NCBI GenBank assembly: GCA_002917075.1
Contig: NTMA01000123.1
Coordinates: 42,734-106,733 of the forward strand
Source: Hawksworthiomyces lignivorus
Lineage: Eukaryota; Ascomycota; Sordariomycetes; Ophiostomatales; Ophiostomataceae
DNA: 64,000 bases
Reading direction: 5' to 3'
Numbering within the stretch: position 1 is the stretch's first letter; each line of letters starts with the position of its first letter. A program made the position numbers and the translations under genes. Of this stretch, positions 10,531 through 23,023 are shown one piece after another. The notes below the pieces were generated by a model that searched no databases, had not been told where the DNA came from, and saw only the letters and a list, made by a program, of their open reading frames with translations.

Positions 10531-12890
10531 GCAGCTCAAGACATGCAGAGGTACGTTGTAGTATTATTATTTATTATGTATCGGATGTCATAGAGAACAT
10601 GGCCGCAGAATGTGGTGGTAGCGGGCGCCATGACGAGTAGCAAAACTGCTGCCCGCTTGAGCTGTTTCTCTATTATCGAATTGCTCTTCTAAGTCTAGGC
10701 CGAGTTCGCTGCGTTTCTAAGCCTTAGACAAGCATCAAGAAGGACATGGGCAGCCAGAGCTCGAGCGAGTGAGGAGGTGATTGGTCAAAGTAATTACAGG
10801 GTTGATGGAAAGCTGTCCTAGTTTGTCTTGCCACAGTGCCGATTGACAAGCTGCGTGAGATGCGCCAATGAGACAAACAGCCATGAGCATTGTGGGATTT
10901 AATCATATATTGCTGCATCTTGCCTTGCCGGAACGGCGCAATGTTGTCTCTCTCTCACCTCACGATGGCGCTTGAACTTCATGATACTTCGTAGGCTTCA
11001 ATTTCAGGGATCAATGACCCTCTTTCGCCGAGCGGAGGAATTTTAACGCGCTAGGATCCACATTAACTATGTTGCGGCCTTTTTCTCGCTGAGAAGCTAT
11101 GACCACAAGCACAAAACACAAGTACGAGAGACTCTCTTGCAGGAACGCGAAACAGTTGATCTACGTGTATGTAGGCTAGACCAAGGGAAATCGACGCGCT
11201 AGTTTTCTTTGGCATCTTTCTGCGACTGAGAAGAGTCGCAAAGATATGTTTGCTTTGAAATTTACTGATCAGACGGGCCCGCAAGGATAAAGCGAAGGAA
11301 TGGCCATCCTGCACACATGGCGTGGTATGGAGTGGTGAATAGAGAGACCGAGAAGAAAAAGAAAATACGAGGAGAAGAGAGCGCAACTCTCCCAATGGTT
11401 TGTGCTGTTCACGCCACGCCACACAATCAAAGAAAGAGATTGTCTGTAGCTTTGCTACAGATTAAACCGTTCTACAGAGTGCTAGCGCAGACAGAAAAAC
11501 GGATATATTCTGTTCTAACCTGGTCTGCTTTCTGCTTGTCAAGCAAGCACCCTGCCGTTATGTTGTGCTATGTACATATATGTATGTACGTATGTAGGCG
11601 TCTTATCTTTTGCTTTATCACCCTCCTAGATATATTAATATTACCAATGATCTGATATAACCAGGGGAGCAAAGACCTACCCCAAAAAATTTTCAGGGTA
11701 GAGACCTAATAGGATTTTGTATTTTCCATTTGGCACTTTTCCTAGCCTTTTCCAAGGCACACCCTGCCCTGTTGTGTCAAGTTCCTCTTTCTTGGTTTTT
11801 GCCGGCAGAATTAGGATATTTTAAGTTGAGAATAGACTTGGATTCTTTATCTTCGCCGGGTTGAGTGCGGTAAAGTCCAGAAGTACTCGTCTAGGCGGGC
11901 TTAGTGGGCTTAACTTCTTTCGCCGTGTGCTTTTGCTTGCCTTAATTTTTTTGTTCTTGATGCCAATCGTTGATAGACGGTCAGCAAACATGCCAATGAT
12001 GAGCTATGATGCAGAAGTTCACTTCTGGATGCCGAATTTGGAGCTCTTCCCATCCAATGGCAGCTCAATCGCAACAGCCACAGTGAGCTAGTGGTGCTGG
12101 GACACAGTGCTGCAGCTCTGTTAGATAGCTTGCTCAGCTCCTACGTCACAAAACGGCCTTCTTTTGATGTCCGCTGAGATCGGCGCTGCTGCAGAATCTC
12201 TATTGAGACAGCCCTCCTCTCCGCCACAGCAGCAGTCGCTTTCTGGCCAATTCGCCTTGAATATGCCATTTTGGATTAGCCATTTCCCCATATTACGAGC
12301 GGATCTTCCTGCTTAATGTTACTTTTCGCCGAGTAGGGTTTGGACAGGCGCACTCTTTTTTTTCCCCGCAAATAGCTATCCTCTTCGTCCCCGCCGCTGC
12401 CGCATGACCCAATCCCAGGACTACTTTTTTTTTAGTCTCTCTGCGTAATGCAGATGCATGGAGTACTGTTGGTTGAAGTCGCATGCGTGTGACCTTTTTC
12501 CTATTTTCCTCTTGCTGCATTTGGAGATGTCCTGCAGCCCACTTGCTCTGATAGCATCTTTCTCAATTGGTGTTGGCAAAGTTCGGCGTCACAGATCTAG
12601 CGATGCCTCTCTTCAAGCAGATATTCGAAGACTTGAGGTTGACGAAATAATACACACAGCATTGTTTTACATCAGAATTTCAATTGTCATAAAGAGATGT
12701 CAAGTCTTTCATGTAATAAATACAAAGCTCATAAATATAGCATATGCTGCGAACTGGTAAGAATCTACAATGGCGGCCGCCTATACACACAGAATAGATG
12801 AGACAGAAAATAAGACAACGACAAGAAGCAGTGCAGAAGCCGAGCCGAATATAATTTAAAAAAAAAAAACAATCTGACAAATGTATATCG

Positions 12891-12917
12891 TGACCGTAGT
12901 GACCGTAGTGACCGTAG
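12891..12917 (+). repeat. Three tandem copies of TGACCGTAG
   Basis: Three perfect 9-base copies in the region just downstream of the CDF transporter stop. The function is unknown; it may simply be a minisatellite seed. Confidence 0.85.
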
Positions 12918-13048
12918 AATCGAATGGGCCGCCATACCTTTTCCGCTTTTGCGTTTTGACCTTCCCGCATGCTCTTTCCACTCCGCTCCTTTTTTTTTTT
13001 TTTAACAAAACGCCTCAGCTCCCCTCTCAGCTCGGTTTCCCCACTGCC

Positions 13049-14686
13049 TTAGAGATCCTTCTTGTAGGCATGCTCTGGTTTGTGCGTAGTTTCATAATCA
13101 ACGTGCACGTACGCGCGCTCAATATCTGGTAGGCATTCCAGTTTGAACTGAAGGGCTTCAGCCACGTCGTGCGTCTCGCCCAGCGTCGCGTCCTGCGGCA
13201 TGACTATGTCCACCTCGGCGATCAGCCGCGGTCCCGAATGGTACACGCGCACCGTGTCGATCTGCTGCACCGCCGGCGAGTGCGTCATGCACACATACGT
13301 GATGAGGCGCTGCGTCTCCACGGACGCCACCACGCCAACCAGCAGGAGGAACTCGGCAAAGGCCGTCTTCAGCCAGATGAACGAGACCGTCACACCCAGA
13401 ATGATGGCGCCCATCGGATCAATCCACCAGACTAGCTTGCTGCCGCCAACGCTCGTCAGCAGACCAAAGCCGTTGATCAACAGGTCATTGCGGTGGTCCT
13501 GCCAGAGAATGTACACCTGACTGTACCGGTCCTTAATAGCCCATGTATAAAAGAAGAGCGCCAACTTTGTGGCAAACGCAATCGCCACGGCCAAGACAGA
13601 TGGCAGGTGGAAGTCGTTCTTGTCCTTCTCGCCTCCATTTACACCATCTATGATCTGGCGAACGGAAAACGCGATGAGAATGAACGAGACGGCCGTCATC
13701 AGAAAACAGAACACAATGTTTCCGACAGTCTCGAGCCGCGCCTTACCCGAGGGGAACCGCGCCGGGTCTACACGCTTGACGGCTCGGTTCGTCACGATAA
13801 GTGTGACGTTCGACAGCGGATCGAAGATGGCATCCGCCATCGTAGTGAATAGCGACAGGGAGCCGGACGAAACAGCACCATAGATCTGCAGGGCCGCCAG
13901 GACGAGATTGGCAATAAACGAGCCGTAGACGGCGATGCGGTAGCGCAGCTGATCATCACCCTGCTCCTGGCGGGCCTCGGCCTGGTGCTCTTCGACGCTC
14001 TTAAGCATGTTCTCGATCATGGCATTCTGATTTTTGTAGAAGCCCTTTAGCTTCTGTGTCCGCACAGCACGGCGGGCGGAGGATGGCAGTAGCGAAAATG
14101 AGAATAATGACCCGAGCGAGAACGGCAGGCAGCGGGCCAGCAGGCCATGGTCCTTCGCAGGGCCACTTCCACTTCCAACGCCGCTGCCGTCTGAACTAAT
14201 TCCGCCGCTGTTGCCGCCATGTCCGCGGCCACCAGAGCCGACATCTACGCGCCTCTTGCGCGCTCCCGTAGGCCGGATTTGGGCTAGATCCTGATCTGTC
14301 TTGTAGGCAGATGACAAGCCGAAAGGGTCGGTCTCGGCGGAGAACCGAGGCAGGCGGCTTGCTCCTCCCGCACCAGCTGTGATCTGGCTTTCCACATCCG
14401 TGGCTCCGCCTGCTGTGTTGCTGCTGTGGTCGCTGTGCCCGCCGGGGCTCAGTGTCGGCGGGTGCCGCTCTACCGTACTGTCCTCCTCTTCAGCCTTTAT
14501 CTCGACGCCTGTGCTAGAGGCATTATTCTTCTTCTCGCCATCACCGTTGTTGTCGGTGCGATCTCCGCTGTCTGACGGGCCAGCCGATATTGCTGGCGGG
14601 CGCGACGTAGAGCGACTAGGGGGAGAATGTTCCAGCCGGAAAGGATGCGGGTGCTTGGTGATACTAGCGCTCAGATCAGGGTCCAT
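13049..14686 (-). CDS. Cation diffusion facilitator transporter, Mn-type (MTP8-11-like)
   Basis: An uninterrupted 545-residue frame from an ATG. A hydrophilic N-terminal 200 residues (Ser/Gly/Pro-rich, low complexity) precedes the conserved block GFYKNQNAMIENM and about six membrane segments (about residues 240-440). The C-terminal cytosolic domain includes DTVRVYHSGPRLIAEVDIVMP and ERAYVHVDYETTHKPEH, the CDF metal-sensing fold. The metal site reads DAIFD in TM2 (about residue 283) and DHRND in TM5 (about residue 394). DxxxD in both helices, instead of HxxxD in one, is the pattern of the Mn-transporting CDF subgroup. The protein probably exports Mn2+ from the cytosol into the vacuole or a secretory compartment in exchange for protons. 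Metal choice is inferred from motif type; the location is not evident. Confidence 0.88.
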   Translation of the reverse strand: MDPDLSASITKHPHPFRLEHSPPSRSTSRPPAISAGPSDSGDRTDNNGDGEKKNNASSTGVEIKAEEEDSTVERHPPTLSPGGHSDHSSNTAGGATDVESQITAGAGGASRLPRFSAETDPFGLSSAYKTDQDLAQIRPTGARKRRVDVGSGGRGHGGNSGGISSDGSGVGSGSGPAKDHGLLARCLPFSLGSLFSFSLLPSSARRAVRTQKLKGFYKNQNAMIENMLKSVEEHQAEARQEQGDDQLRYRIAVYGSFIANLVLAALQIYGAVSSGSLSLFTTMADAIFDPLSNVTLIVTNRAVKRVDPARFPSGKARLETVGNIVFCFLMTAVSFILIAFSVRQIIDGVNGGEKDKNDFHLPSVLAVAIAFATKLALFFYTWAIKDRYSQVYILWQDHRNDLLINGFGLLTSVGGSKLVWWIDPMGAIILGVTVSFIWLKTAFAEFLLLVGVVASVETQRLITYVCMTHSPAVQQIDTVRVYHSGPRLIAEVDIVMPQDATLGETHDVAEALQFKLECLPDIERAYVHVDYETTHKPEHAYKKDL

Positions 14687-17285
14687 GGTGTTGGTAATAA
14701 GAGGAAATAAAATGTCTCTATTCTCAGAGGTGGTGTGGGTATCTGATTGGTGCCTTCTGCAGTGACGCTTTGTGAAGAAACAACCTTTGACTAGCTAGGT
14801 AGTCGAGCTAGGCAGTCGAATGCAAAGAAATGCAAGTATAAAAAGGGCCACGAAGTTGAAGAAGGGTGAGAGAGGGAGTAAGAGGGGGAAAGATACAAGA
14901 AAGAAGAGAGGAACAGAAGGAATATATGAGATTTTAAAAACTGACCGCGGGATATAAAGAAGGGAAGGCAGAGAAGTCAACAGACAGTAAGACAGAAAGG
15001 CCCAAGGCGCTCAATCACCCTGGAAGAGGTTGCTAACCGCTAACTGCGCAGGGAGCGGGACAAAGGTCAACCAGCAAAACATAAAATGGGGGTCCGGCTG
15101 AGAAAGGGGGGACTGAGAAACTTTTTCAGCAGGATAAAGTGGTGGCATAGAGGGAGGAGACCGGGCTTTGGCAGTTCTCCGCACAACCAATGGGGCGAAT
15201 TGGCGAGCAAAGAGCCTATGAGATCGCCGTCTTCACATACAGTAAGAGGATCAGTTATCAAGGCACGGTTGCTATTAACGAACACAGCTATAGCTTGTAT
15301 CTCTCGCATCAAACTGCCCTTGTTCGTGCTGTCTAGTGCCCCTTGTTACTTGGCTGCAAGAGGACGAAGCAAAACGGAGAGAAAAGCAACAGAAGCGTAA
15401 GATAGACGCAAGAGTATATACTTTGCAAAGAGTTTTTTCGAGGATATCTCCGTAACGCACGGCCAAATAAAGCGCACCCTCAATGTAGCACTGGTTGGGT
15501 GGAGAGACGGTTCGCGTTTCTTGTATATGCACGTGTACAAGTGGAGCGGTGTGACCAGAGAGAGGCGATAGCGAAGAGGAGGGAGAAGGCTGGGAAGCAA
15601 TGGGTAATACCAAAATCAAAGTACAATGCACTCATGACAAAAATGGCCGCTGGCATGTACAGGAGCAGCAAAGCGTAAAGACATTAAGAAAAAAATGAGG
15701 CAGCACTAAGAAAGAATGAGGCGCAGTGCTCTTTGACAAGAGCCTGGACTGAATTGACAAGTTTTTTTTTTTTTTTTTTTAAAACGATGATGCAGCTACC
15801 AATTTTACTAGAAGATGAGAAGACCGAGAAGAGGCAGCCCGGTGTTAAAACACGAACTCCTAGGATAAGAGACCTCCTTACGATCGACGAAAAATGCAGC
15901 GAAGAGTCGCTGATCGCTGCGCCAAGACGTTCCAGAGAGCGATACTGTGGCTAGAAGGAGAGCAAAATAGCCGGTTGATAACATCCTTCGCAAACTCTTA
16001 TTCGCTTTGTGCGGGTGTTTTATTTTATTTCATTGGGTATCTTATATTTTATTGTACCTATTTTATTTTCCTAATTTACTCGCACAGAGGAGAAAAATAT
16101 GCATATTTAGAAAGAACAAAATTGGCAAGTGCAATTATACACGGCAGCGCCGGACAACACTTGTTATTGTCCAAAAGCGGAGTTACGAAGGGAAAGAAAG
16201 ACGGGTCGCTTAAGACGAATTCTACGAGATGGGGTAGGGAACTTATTCTCCGAAAAGGAAGGAATTAAAGAAGGAAAAGAAGATTGCGAAGAAGGTCAGA
16301 AAGAGTCACAGGAAATGAAACTGAAATAGGAAAGAAAAAGGTGCTTCTGTCGGTTCGTTCTTGCCAAGCCTGTCAACTGCGTCTGTGGCGGTATTCGTTG
16401 TATCTCGTCATCTTTTCCGCTGTCCATCTCATCTACCGTCTCACGGGGTAATGCCTAGGCATTCGAAGTATGTACCCATGATTTTGTTTGCTTTGCCTCA
16501 TTTTAGCTCTCTTCTCTTCTGGAGTATTGGCGTTGTTGCCAAACCGATGCCAATCAAACGTTGACTAGGGCTTGTGTTATCCCTGATGAAGGACAAATGT
16601 AATCTTTATCTCCATAAAAGAAAGCTCTGCTCTTCTGGAATTTCTAAAAGGCCTAGAATTAGAGGGGGCCCGTCAGAGAAAAACTTGGATCCCAGCTTTG
16701 GAAACTCGCAGATCAATCGCCTGCAAAAAGACTCATCCCCCTCGGCTAGTCTTGCTGCCCATTTGCAAAACCAGGAGTCTCCCACTGCTGCAGTTGTCGC
16801 TCCAGCCATTGTTGCCCCTGGTCGTCATGCAAAGGAAACGCTGCCGAGCCTCTGAGCTCATCCCGTACATCACCTCGTCAGAGGTTGCCAAATTCAGGAG
16901 ATGAACTCGACTCGAGGGTGCACAAACCGAACATTTTCTTGCTCTGCGTTCCTCAAAACGGTCCCCCAAAATGAAACTCAAGTATTTACCCAAGACGCCA
17001 CAGTGGAACAACAAGATGGGTTCCCTCTTCTTCTCGTCCTTGTTGGAATCGTCGCTTTCTATTGAAAATGCCATCTTTTCTTCTCACTTGTCTCTTCTTT
17101 TATGTCGATTCCTTTTTTTTTCTTTCCCCAATTGCATACGAAAGTAGCACCAACGTACCGTTGTAAAACATAACAAAACTGCACAGACATAAAGTAACCC
17201 CTGCCAAATGCCTTCCTCTAATCAGATCATTCCAATTTCCAATCCTCACACAGATCCTCATCGTAGATCTATCTCCGTACTCCCC
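14687..17285. other. Intergenic region, no gene seen
   Basis: About 2.6 kb upstream of the CDF gene and downstream of the leucyl-tRNA synthetase gene. It contains purine-rich stretches (14860-14990, 15600-15720, 16180-16330), a run of about 19 T (15762-15780), and a 13-base tandem repeat near the CDF promoter (14794-14819). Open frames such as 113 codons on the minus strand at 16733-17074 resemble nothing I know. Confidence 0.5.
14794..14819 (+). repeat. Tandem 13-mer in the CDF gene promoter
   Basis: GCTAGGTAGTCGA is followed directly by GCTAGGCAGTCGA, differing by one transition. It lies 108-133 bases upstream of the CDF transporter ATG and could hold a duplicated factor site. No known consensus is recognised. 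Confidence 0.75.
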
Positions 17286-20200
17286 CTACAGGTTCTCGAA
17301 GAAGAAGCTCGGGTTGCCTGGTGTGGCAGAGGCTGCCGGTTGCGGCAGGCTCTCCAGAGGCTTCCCGTCGCTCTTGTACACCGTGCCCGATGTCGCGCCT
17401 GGTTTGACAGAGACAATTACAATGTCTTCCAGCTTGGTTACCGTCTGCTTCAAGCCTGGCACCATGGCCTCCAGCGTCGCCAGCTCGTCAAACGGCAGCT
17501 TGCGGTCAAACACACCGCGCGCGTCTTCGCCACTGTCGATGCGCTTCTTCAACGACTGAATAAACGGCATCGACCGCTTCAGCTCGGACTTGTCCAGTTT
17601 GCTTGTCACGGCCTTGACGTCAATACTGCCCGTCGACTCCAGCACCTGCTTGACTACCCCAATACACTTGTCTTGCCATTCTGGGAAAGCTTCCGCCACA
17701 AAAACTGTCAGCTTCTTAGGCTTCTTCGGGTCAAAAGCCGCCGCTTTTCCTTTCGCCAGCTGGAAATAACATTGATTAGCAATTGGTTTACGGCGCACGA
17801 AATACCATGGCAGATGAGATATGCACATACCTTCTTGGCTTGCTGGCCCTCTGCCGCCGTGATGCTTGAGGTGGTCTATGCGATGATTAGTTTGTCGATT
17901 TCTTATAGATTGCACGGAGCAGTAAGACTTACGCTGCGGATGTAGTTGCGCGCTGCCGTCAAACTCGGGTCAGGGGCGGGCACTGTCGGATACAGCGCAG
18001 TTTGTACACTGCCATCGTGCTTCAGGACATCTCGCCACAGGTATTCGCTGAAATGAGGTGTGCTGGTTCGGTGTCAGTACTATGAAAAATAGTAAGAGGG
18101 CGCAAAACACGTAATCAACTTACATTGGTGTCAGCAGCAGTGCCTGCAGTTCGACGTAGCGCTTCACCAAATCATAGTGCATGCCGTCGCCTGACGCCTT
18201 GGTGATGTCACGGTACCAGTCTCGTGAAGCAATCTATCGTTCTGTCAGTTTGGGTTATGCAGAAGAAGCAACAAAAAACAGTAATTGCTGGGAGATAGCG
18301 ACTTACAAAGTCGTAGAAACCGCTCTTCAAAGCCAGCTTGAACAGCGTGCCTTGGTACTGCTTCTTAGTCTCGATGACCAGAGTGTTCATCTCGTTTGCG
18401 AACATCTTATCGAACAGACGCAGCTCGCCACGGCGCAGGCTCTCATCTGCCAGGGTCTCTTGAGCCCACTTGCGCAGCTCGTACAGTCTCAGAATCGTAG
18501 CGTTGGCCACCGCCTCTTCGAAGTTGGCGTCCTCGATACCGTCGCCTGCATCAGCCAGCGCAACACGAGTTGCGTCGGCACCGAATTTCTCCGTGGCCTC
18601 GTGCAGCGTCAAGAAGTTGCCCGTACTCTTGCTCATCTTCTGTCCATTGACCAGCAGATGGCCGTTGACGCGCACTCCGCGTGGCCAATACTGCTTAGGG
18701 AAGAGGGCGGCATGGTGATACAGGAAGAAGGTCAGATGGTTGTTGATCAGGTCCTTGCCGGATATGCGGGCATCCAGCGGGTAAAAATACTGGAATTCTC
18801 TCCGCATAGCCTCCAGGTCAACCTTGGCAATGTCGCTCTCGACAGAATCTGTGCGGCAGAAGATATAGTCCCACACAGCGTCGGTCATCTGTTCGGGAGT
18901 AATCGGCTTCGACGCCTTACCTGGCGTCTTGCCAAAAATATCTCCGTGCAGGTACAAGCAAACCGTATAGTACGCCATGTAGACCGTACTGTCACTCAGA
19001 CTCTCAACCAGCTGGGAGTGGTCCCACGGCACCTTGGTGCCGAGGCCGAACGAGCGGCTCACAGCCCAGTGTCCCAGCCAGTTTAGCGTCTGCTCCAGCG
19101 CATGCTTCGCCTCGGGATAGAAGCAGTTGACAGTGCCATCCTCCAGAGCGTCCAGCACTTGCTTGCACCACTCGCCGTCGCCGCCGTTCTCGGTCGTGCC
19201 GTAGTTCAGATACCACTGGTCCAAGTAGGCGGCGACACATACATCTGCCGATCGCGAGATGACCTCACCGTCGGGCTCGGCATAGTTGAACGCCAGACCG
19301 GCGTCGATCAGCTTTTTCCGGATCAACGGCTTCGCCTCCTGGACGGACAGGCCCTTGTGTTCGCCGATCAACATGGTGCCCTGGTAGAAGCCCTCCTTGT
19401 ATGCCTGCTCCTTGGCCTGCTCCAGCAGCTTCGTGTCCTTGGGTGAGTTGATCTTCAGCTTCTCAACCAAGTCTTTGGCAATCATATTGGACGAAGGCGT
19501 CTGGATAATGGGCAGGATATCCTTCTCCAGCCACTCCTTCTGGATGCCATAGTATGCAGGCTTGCGCTGCAGCTCTGTGACCGTGGCATAGTCGTCTGGG
19601 CTGTCGGACGGGACACACGTGACAACCCCAGTGCCCTTTGTCGGCTTCAGTGTCTGCATGGGCAAGATGTACACCTTCTCGTACACGGACAGGGGCGCAT
19701 CGACCAGAGTGCCAATGACGTCCGAGCCCAGCAGCTGCACGACAGAGGAGAATTCGCCCCACGGCAAGATGTTCTGGTATGCCATGTTCCGAGCGGCGCG
19801 CTCAGTGCACAGATAGTATTCGAACTTGCCGTCTTTGCTGGTAGGAATCTTGAAAATACCATAGGCGACGGTGGGCCCGACAAAGCAGCAGATCTGGCCG
19901 TACATCGTCTCTGGACGCAGGGTGGCAGGGATGAAGAAGACATCAGCACCGGCAGGGATCTTGTCGCCGATCACCTGTTTGGCCTTCTCCGACCACTCCA
20001 GTGCCTTCATCTTCAAGCCGACGTATTCTTGGACTGTGATACCCTCGCCAGAGCTTCGATCGTGATCCAAGCAGGGCTGGCCATCCTTTGGACTGTATAC
20101 TGTATACCGCTTTCCAAACTTGATCTTTCCCAGCTCCTTCAGGCGGTTTATCTGCCAGCGGACGAATGTATCGTAGTAGGGGTTGGCGGGCGTCGTGACA

Positions 20201-21247
20201 AACGAGCGGCGCCAGTCGACACGAGCGCCCAGGCGGCGCAGGTCGGTCTCACACTTCTCGGGGAACACCTGCAGCCAGTATTCGGGCTCGGTGAATTTGT
20301 GGATTTCTTCAACAGGAAATCCCAGGGACAGCATAATCTACAGGAGGGACAGGGGTATTGTCAGTGAGGTTTACACATAGCTGGGATAAAATCAAAATTT
20401 AAAAATAGAAAATCCAACACAAATTCTAGTGGACGCACCTGGAACTGGTATTTTGCCTTTCCAGACTTGGCGACAGCCTTGCTCTTGTTGCTGCTGAATT
20501 TGCTCATGTCCGTCTTTGCGTTGCCAGGGGCTGCTGGGGCTGCTGGAGCCTCAGTCTCTTTTGCGCTTGGAGCAGGCCGGAGAGCCAGGACTTCCTCGAC
20601 GTCTGCGCCCTCAAAGTTCTGACCAAACAGCTCCACCTCTCTCTTCAGCTTGTCTATTTTCTGTGAGTTTCTCTGAAAAGGCCATTCATGCGCGCTCTGA
20701 GAGGGGATTCTACGTACCAGCAGCAGCCTTGATGGGCATGCCGGTGCAGTGGAACCCCTGGGGCAGCAAGGCCCTGCGGCCCTCCATGCGCCCGAAGCCG
20801 GTCATGAACTCGACCTTGGAGAAGGTGAAGCAGTGGCCGGCGTGCAGGCTACCGTTCATGTACGGGTAGGCCATGGTCGTGAACAGTTTGTCTTGTTGGG
20901 GCTCGGAGGGCAGGGGAGCATCCTGCTCGAAGTACTTGGCCTTTTCCCATTCTTCTTGGAAGCGCAGCTCGTCCTGTAGGTAGAGAGAAAGAGCAAAAGC
21001 TTTAGTCTCGAGAGACACCACAGTCAAGGTAGAGGACCCTGTATGCGTAGGAGAGGTCTTTTCGTGGTCGAACTTACGGCAACTAGAGTGTCACGTTTCT
21101 CGGTCTGGGTTATATCTCAGTCAATGTCTGCTATCCCGAAAGCCTACAAACAGTAAAATTTCAACTGCAGAGCACGACGACTAGACGTACATTCTCCAGC
21201 TTGAGCGTCCGCTCAGAGCCAACGGCCGCGGAGTCCTTTGCATCCAT
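17286..21247 (-). CDS. CDC60: Leucyl-tRNA synthetase, cytosolic
   Basis: Nine predicted exons (21247-21191, 21104-21078, 20973-20718, 20653-20439, 20337-18307, 18233-18124, 18062-17933, 17875-17831, 17759-17286) give about 1,114 residues, the usual size for the eukaryotic cytosolic enzyme. It charges tRNA-Leu with leucine. Class I signatures are present: the HIGH equivalent in MNGSLHAGHCF (about residue 68) and KMSKS in NGQKMSKSTGNFLT (about residue 750). Between them lies the large CP1 editing domain, which hydrolyses mischarged tRNA and contains ATLRPETMYGQ and GTGVVTCVPSDSPDD. The C-terminal part (KKLTVFVAEAFPEWQDKC onward) matches the eukaryote/archaea-type extension. There is no mitochondrial presequence. 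The acceptor of exon 4 was set at AATAG rather than the nearer CACAG because only the former keeps frame (AAADKLKREVELFG). Confidence 0.94.
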
Positions 21248-22221
21248 GGTGATCCTTGGTTGCCAGGCGATTGTAGATAAGAAGGGTAGTTTCGTTAGTT
21301 CAAAAGAACAGAGAGGAGGTTTAAAAAAAAAAAAAACCAGCAACTCCAGTTGAAACGATAGACTAAAAGGCTGAATTGTGGTTGCTTTTTGGCCACTAGA
21401 GAAAACCCAAACACAAAATTGATTGCCCCTCCCTCCATTCCTTCCCCGCCGTACGGTACAAGAGCGCAGTTACTATATAGAGCCATTGGGGGCCGCCTTC
21501 TGGGAAAGAGGTTGAGTCATGGCAGAATCTCTGGGCGGTGAACAGCCACGCGCATCAACCCCTTATCAGAACTGCTTGACAGCACAGCCTTATAGAGTAC
21601 TATGTACCTTAGTTTCATCCAGTTCCGTTACTTCTACCAAACACACACCGTGGGGGTTGTGACTCGTCCATCTTCAAGCCGATTTCCAGTTCATCTTCGC
21701 AACCAGCTATGACTCTTATGTCTGGAACGGAATGAATTGTGCCTCTCACAGCCGCGCATCGAGCAATGGTGGGCTTAGACGTACCCGATGCCCACCCTTG
21801 AAGTGCATCACACAGCCTATGTTTGCTAACAATGCCGTATAAGAAGATAAGTTATTATCGTCATGAGCCAGTCACGTCACATCGTCTTTAAACAGTCCTT
21901 CATCTCTTGCATTGTATTTCGTATCTGTCTTCATCATGCATTTGTATGGGACGGCTAAGGAATTGCATATGAAGCAATTTCCTACGAGAAGCGAATAGAG
22001 GGTAAAATATTAAAACACAAGCAGCCGAACAGAAAAGAAAAATCCGGCCTTGGCTATCGTCTATTATATACTATACATTGCGATAGTGAAAATATTCACA
22101 AACACAGATATGACAAAAAAAGGGGTGTTCCTGCAGCTCAATGGATACCCAAAAAATGACAAGAATACTTTTCTGCTTCCTGCTCCCTCCGCTGTCCTCT
22201 TCTCGCCTCTCTCTCTTTCCC
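21248..22221. other. Intergenic region, no gene seen
   Basis: About 1 kb between the ERG2 stop and the leucyl-tRNA synthetase start, with both genes read leftward. It holds the synthetase promoter and the ERG2 3' end. No motif or open frame of note. Confidence 0.5.
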
Positions 22222-23023
22222 TCAGATCTTGCCGACCAGCAGGTTGGCGATCATGTTGCGGCCCGTGACGTACGTCGTGCGCCAGAGGGTGGGGAAGTCG
22301 AGGGTGCTCGTGAGGCAGTCGGCGTAGCCGAAGAAGAGCATGGGGGGGATCCAGCCGCGCGCGTACTCGAGCGCGAAGGCGGTGTCCGGCATGCGGTACT
22401 GCTTGACGTCGCCGCGGCGGAGGTGGTGCACGTCGCCGGCCACGTAGACCTCCTTCTCGAGCTCGCCGGGGACGTAGGCCCACTGCTCGCCCTTGAGCAT
22501 GTGGAAGTAGTCGTCGGCGGTGTGGCGGCCGCTGTGACCTTCGGTGCCGACGGCGGTGCCTGTGCAAGAAAGTTAGGAAGAAAGGCCAATTAGTGAAAAA
22601 AAGGGGAGTAGGGGGCTGCGGAAGCTTACCAAAGAAGATTAGGTACTCAGTGATGCCTGTTTGCTGAGTTAGCGACGGCCCACGGTCATAAAAAAAAAGC
22701 ATCCATCAATAGGAGGCGCATTAAAAGAAGAGCCGGGGAAACGCACTGGCATGAATAATAGTCATGCCGCCCATGGCACCGCCGGCGTTGTTGAAGATCC
22801 ACTCGTTGTCCATGCTGACATAGGTCGACAGCTCGTCCCGTCCCTTCAGCTCGCTGCGGATGTAGTTCATCACCGCTGCCGTGTCATTGCCGTGCACTTC
22901 CAGACTGCGCTTGACCAGGTCGTGGAGGTCCTGCGTGTCAAAGATGTAGAACGAGTCGAGGTTCTTCTCAATGAGGTAGACGATGGCGGCCAGGACGGCG
23001 CCGATTATAGCGAGGACTCTCAT
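22222..23023 (-). CDS. ERG2: Sterol C-8 isomerase (ERG2)
   Basis: Three exons (23023-22747, 22656-22630, 22559-22222) give 213 residues, close to the usual fungal length. The middle exon is only 27 bases but is needed for [20 protein letters not shown] single N-terminal membrane segment ([15 protein letters not shown]) anchors the enzyme in the ER. Family landmarks are [28 protein letters not shown], the [18 protein letters not shown] block and the C-terminal [16 protein letters not shown]. The enzyme moves the delta-8 double bond of fecosterol to delta-7 in ergosterol synthesis. It belongs to the family of the mammalian sigma-1 receptor and is the target of morpholine fungicides. Confidence 0.95.

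Larger units (their letters stand above)
9790..13048. other. Long intergenic region with polypurine tract
   Basis: About 3.3 kb between glycogenin and the CDF transporter with no convincing gene on either strand. The glycogenin-proximal 700 bases are strongly purine-rich on the + strand (CT-rich as the glycogenin leader). The open frames there encode only K/R/E/G- or S/F/L-rich low-complexity peptides. The middle (10.6-12.8 kb) has ordinary composition with scattered A/T runs. A 9-base tandem repeat occurs at 12891-12917. An unrecognised noncoding RNA cannot be excluded. Confidence 0.5.

Noticed and set aside
20660..20661. Alternative splice acceptor (CACAG) for leucyl-tRNA synthetase exon 4
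   Set aside because: It shifts the frame and reads a stop almost at once; the acceptor seven bases further on keeps frame and matches the family.
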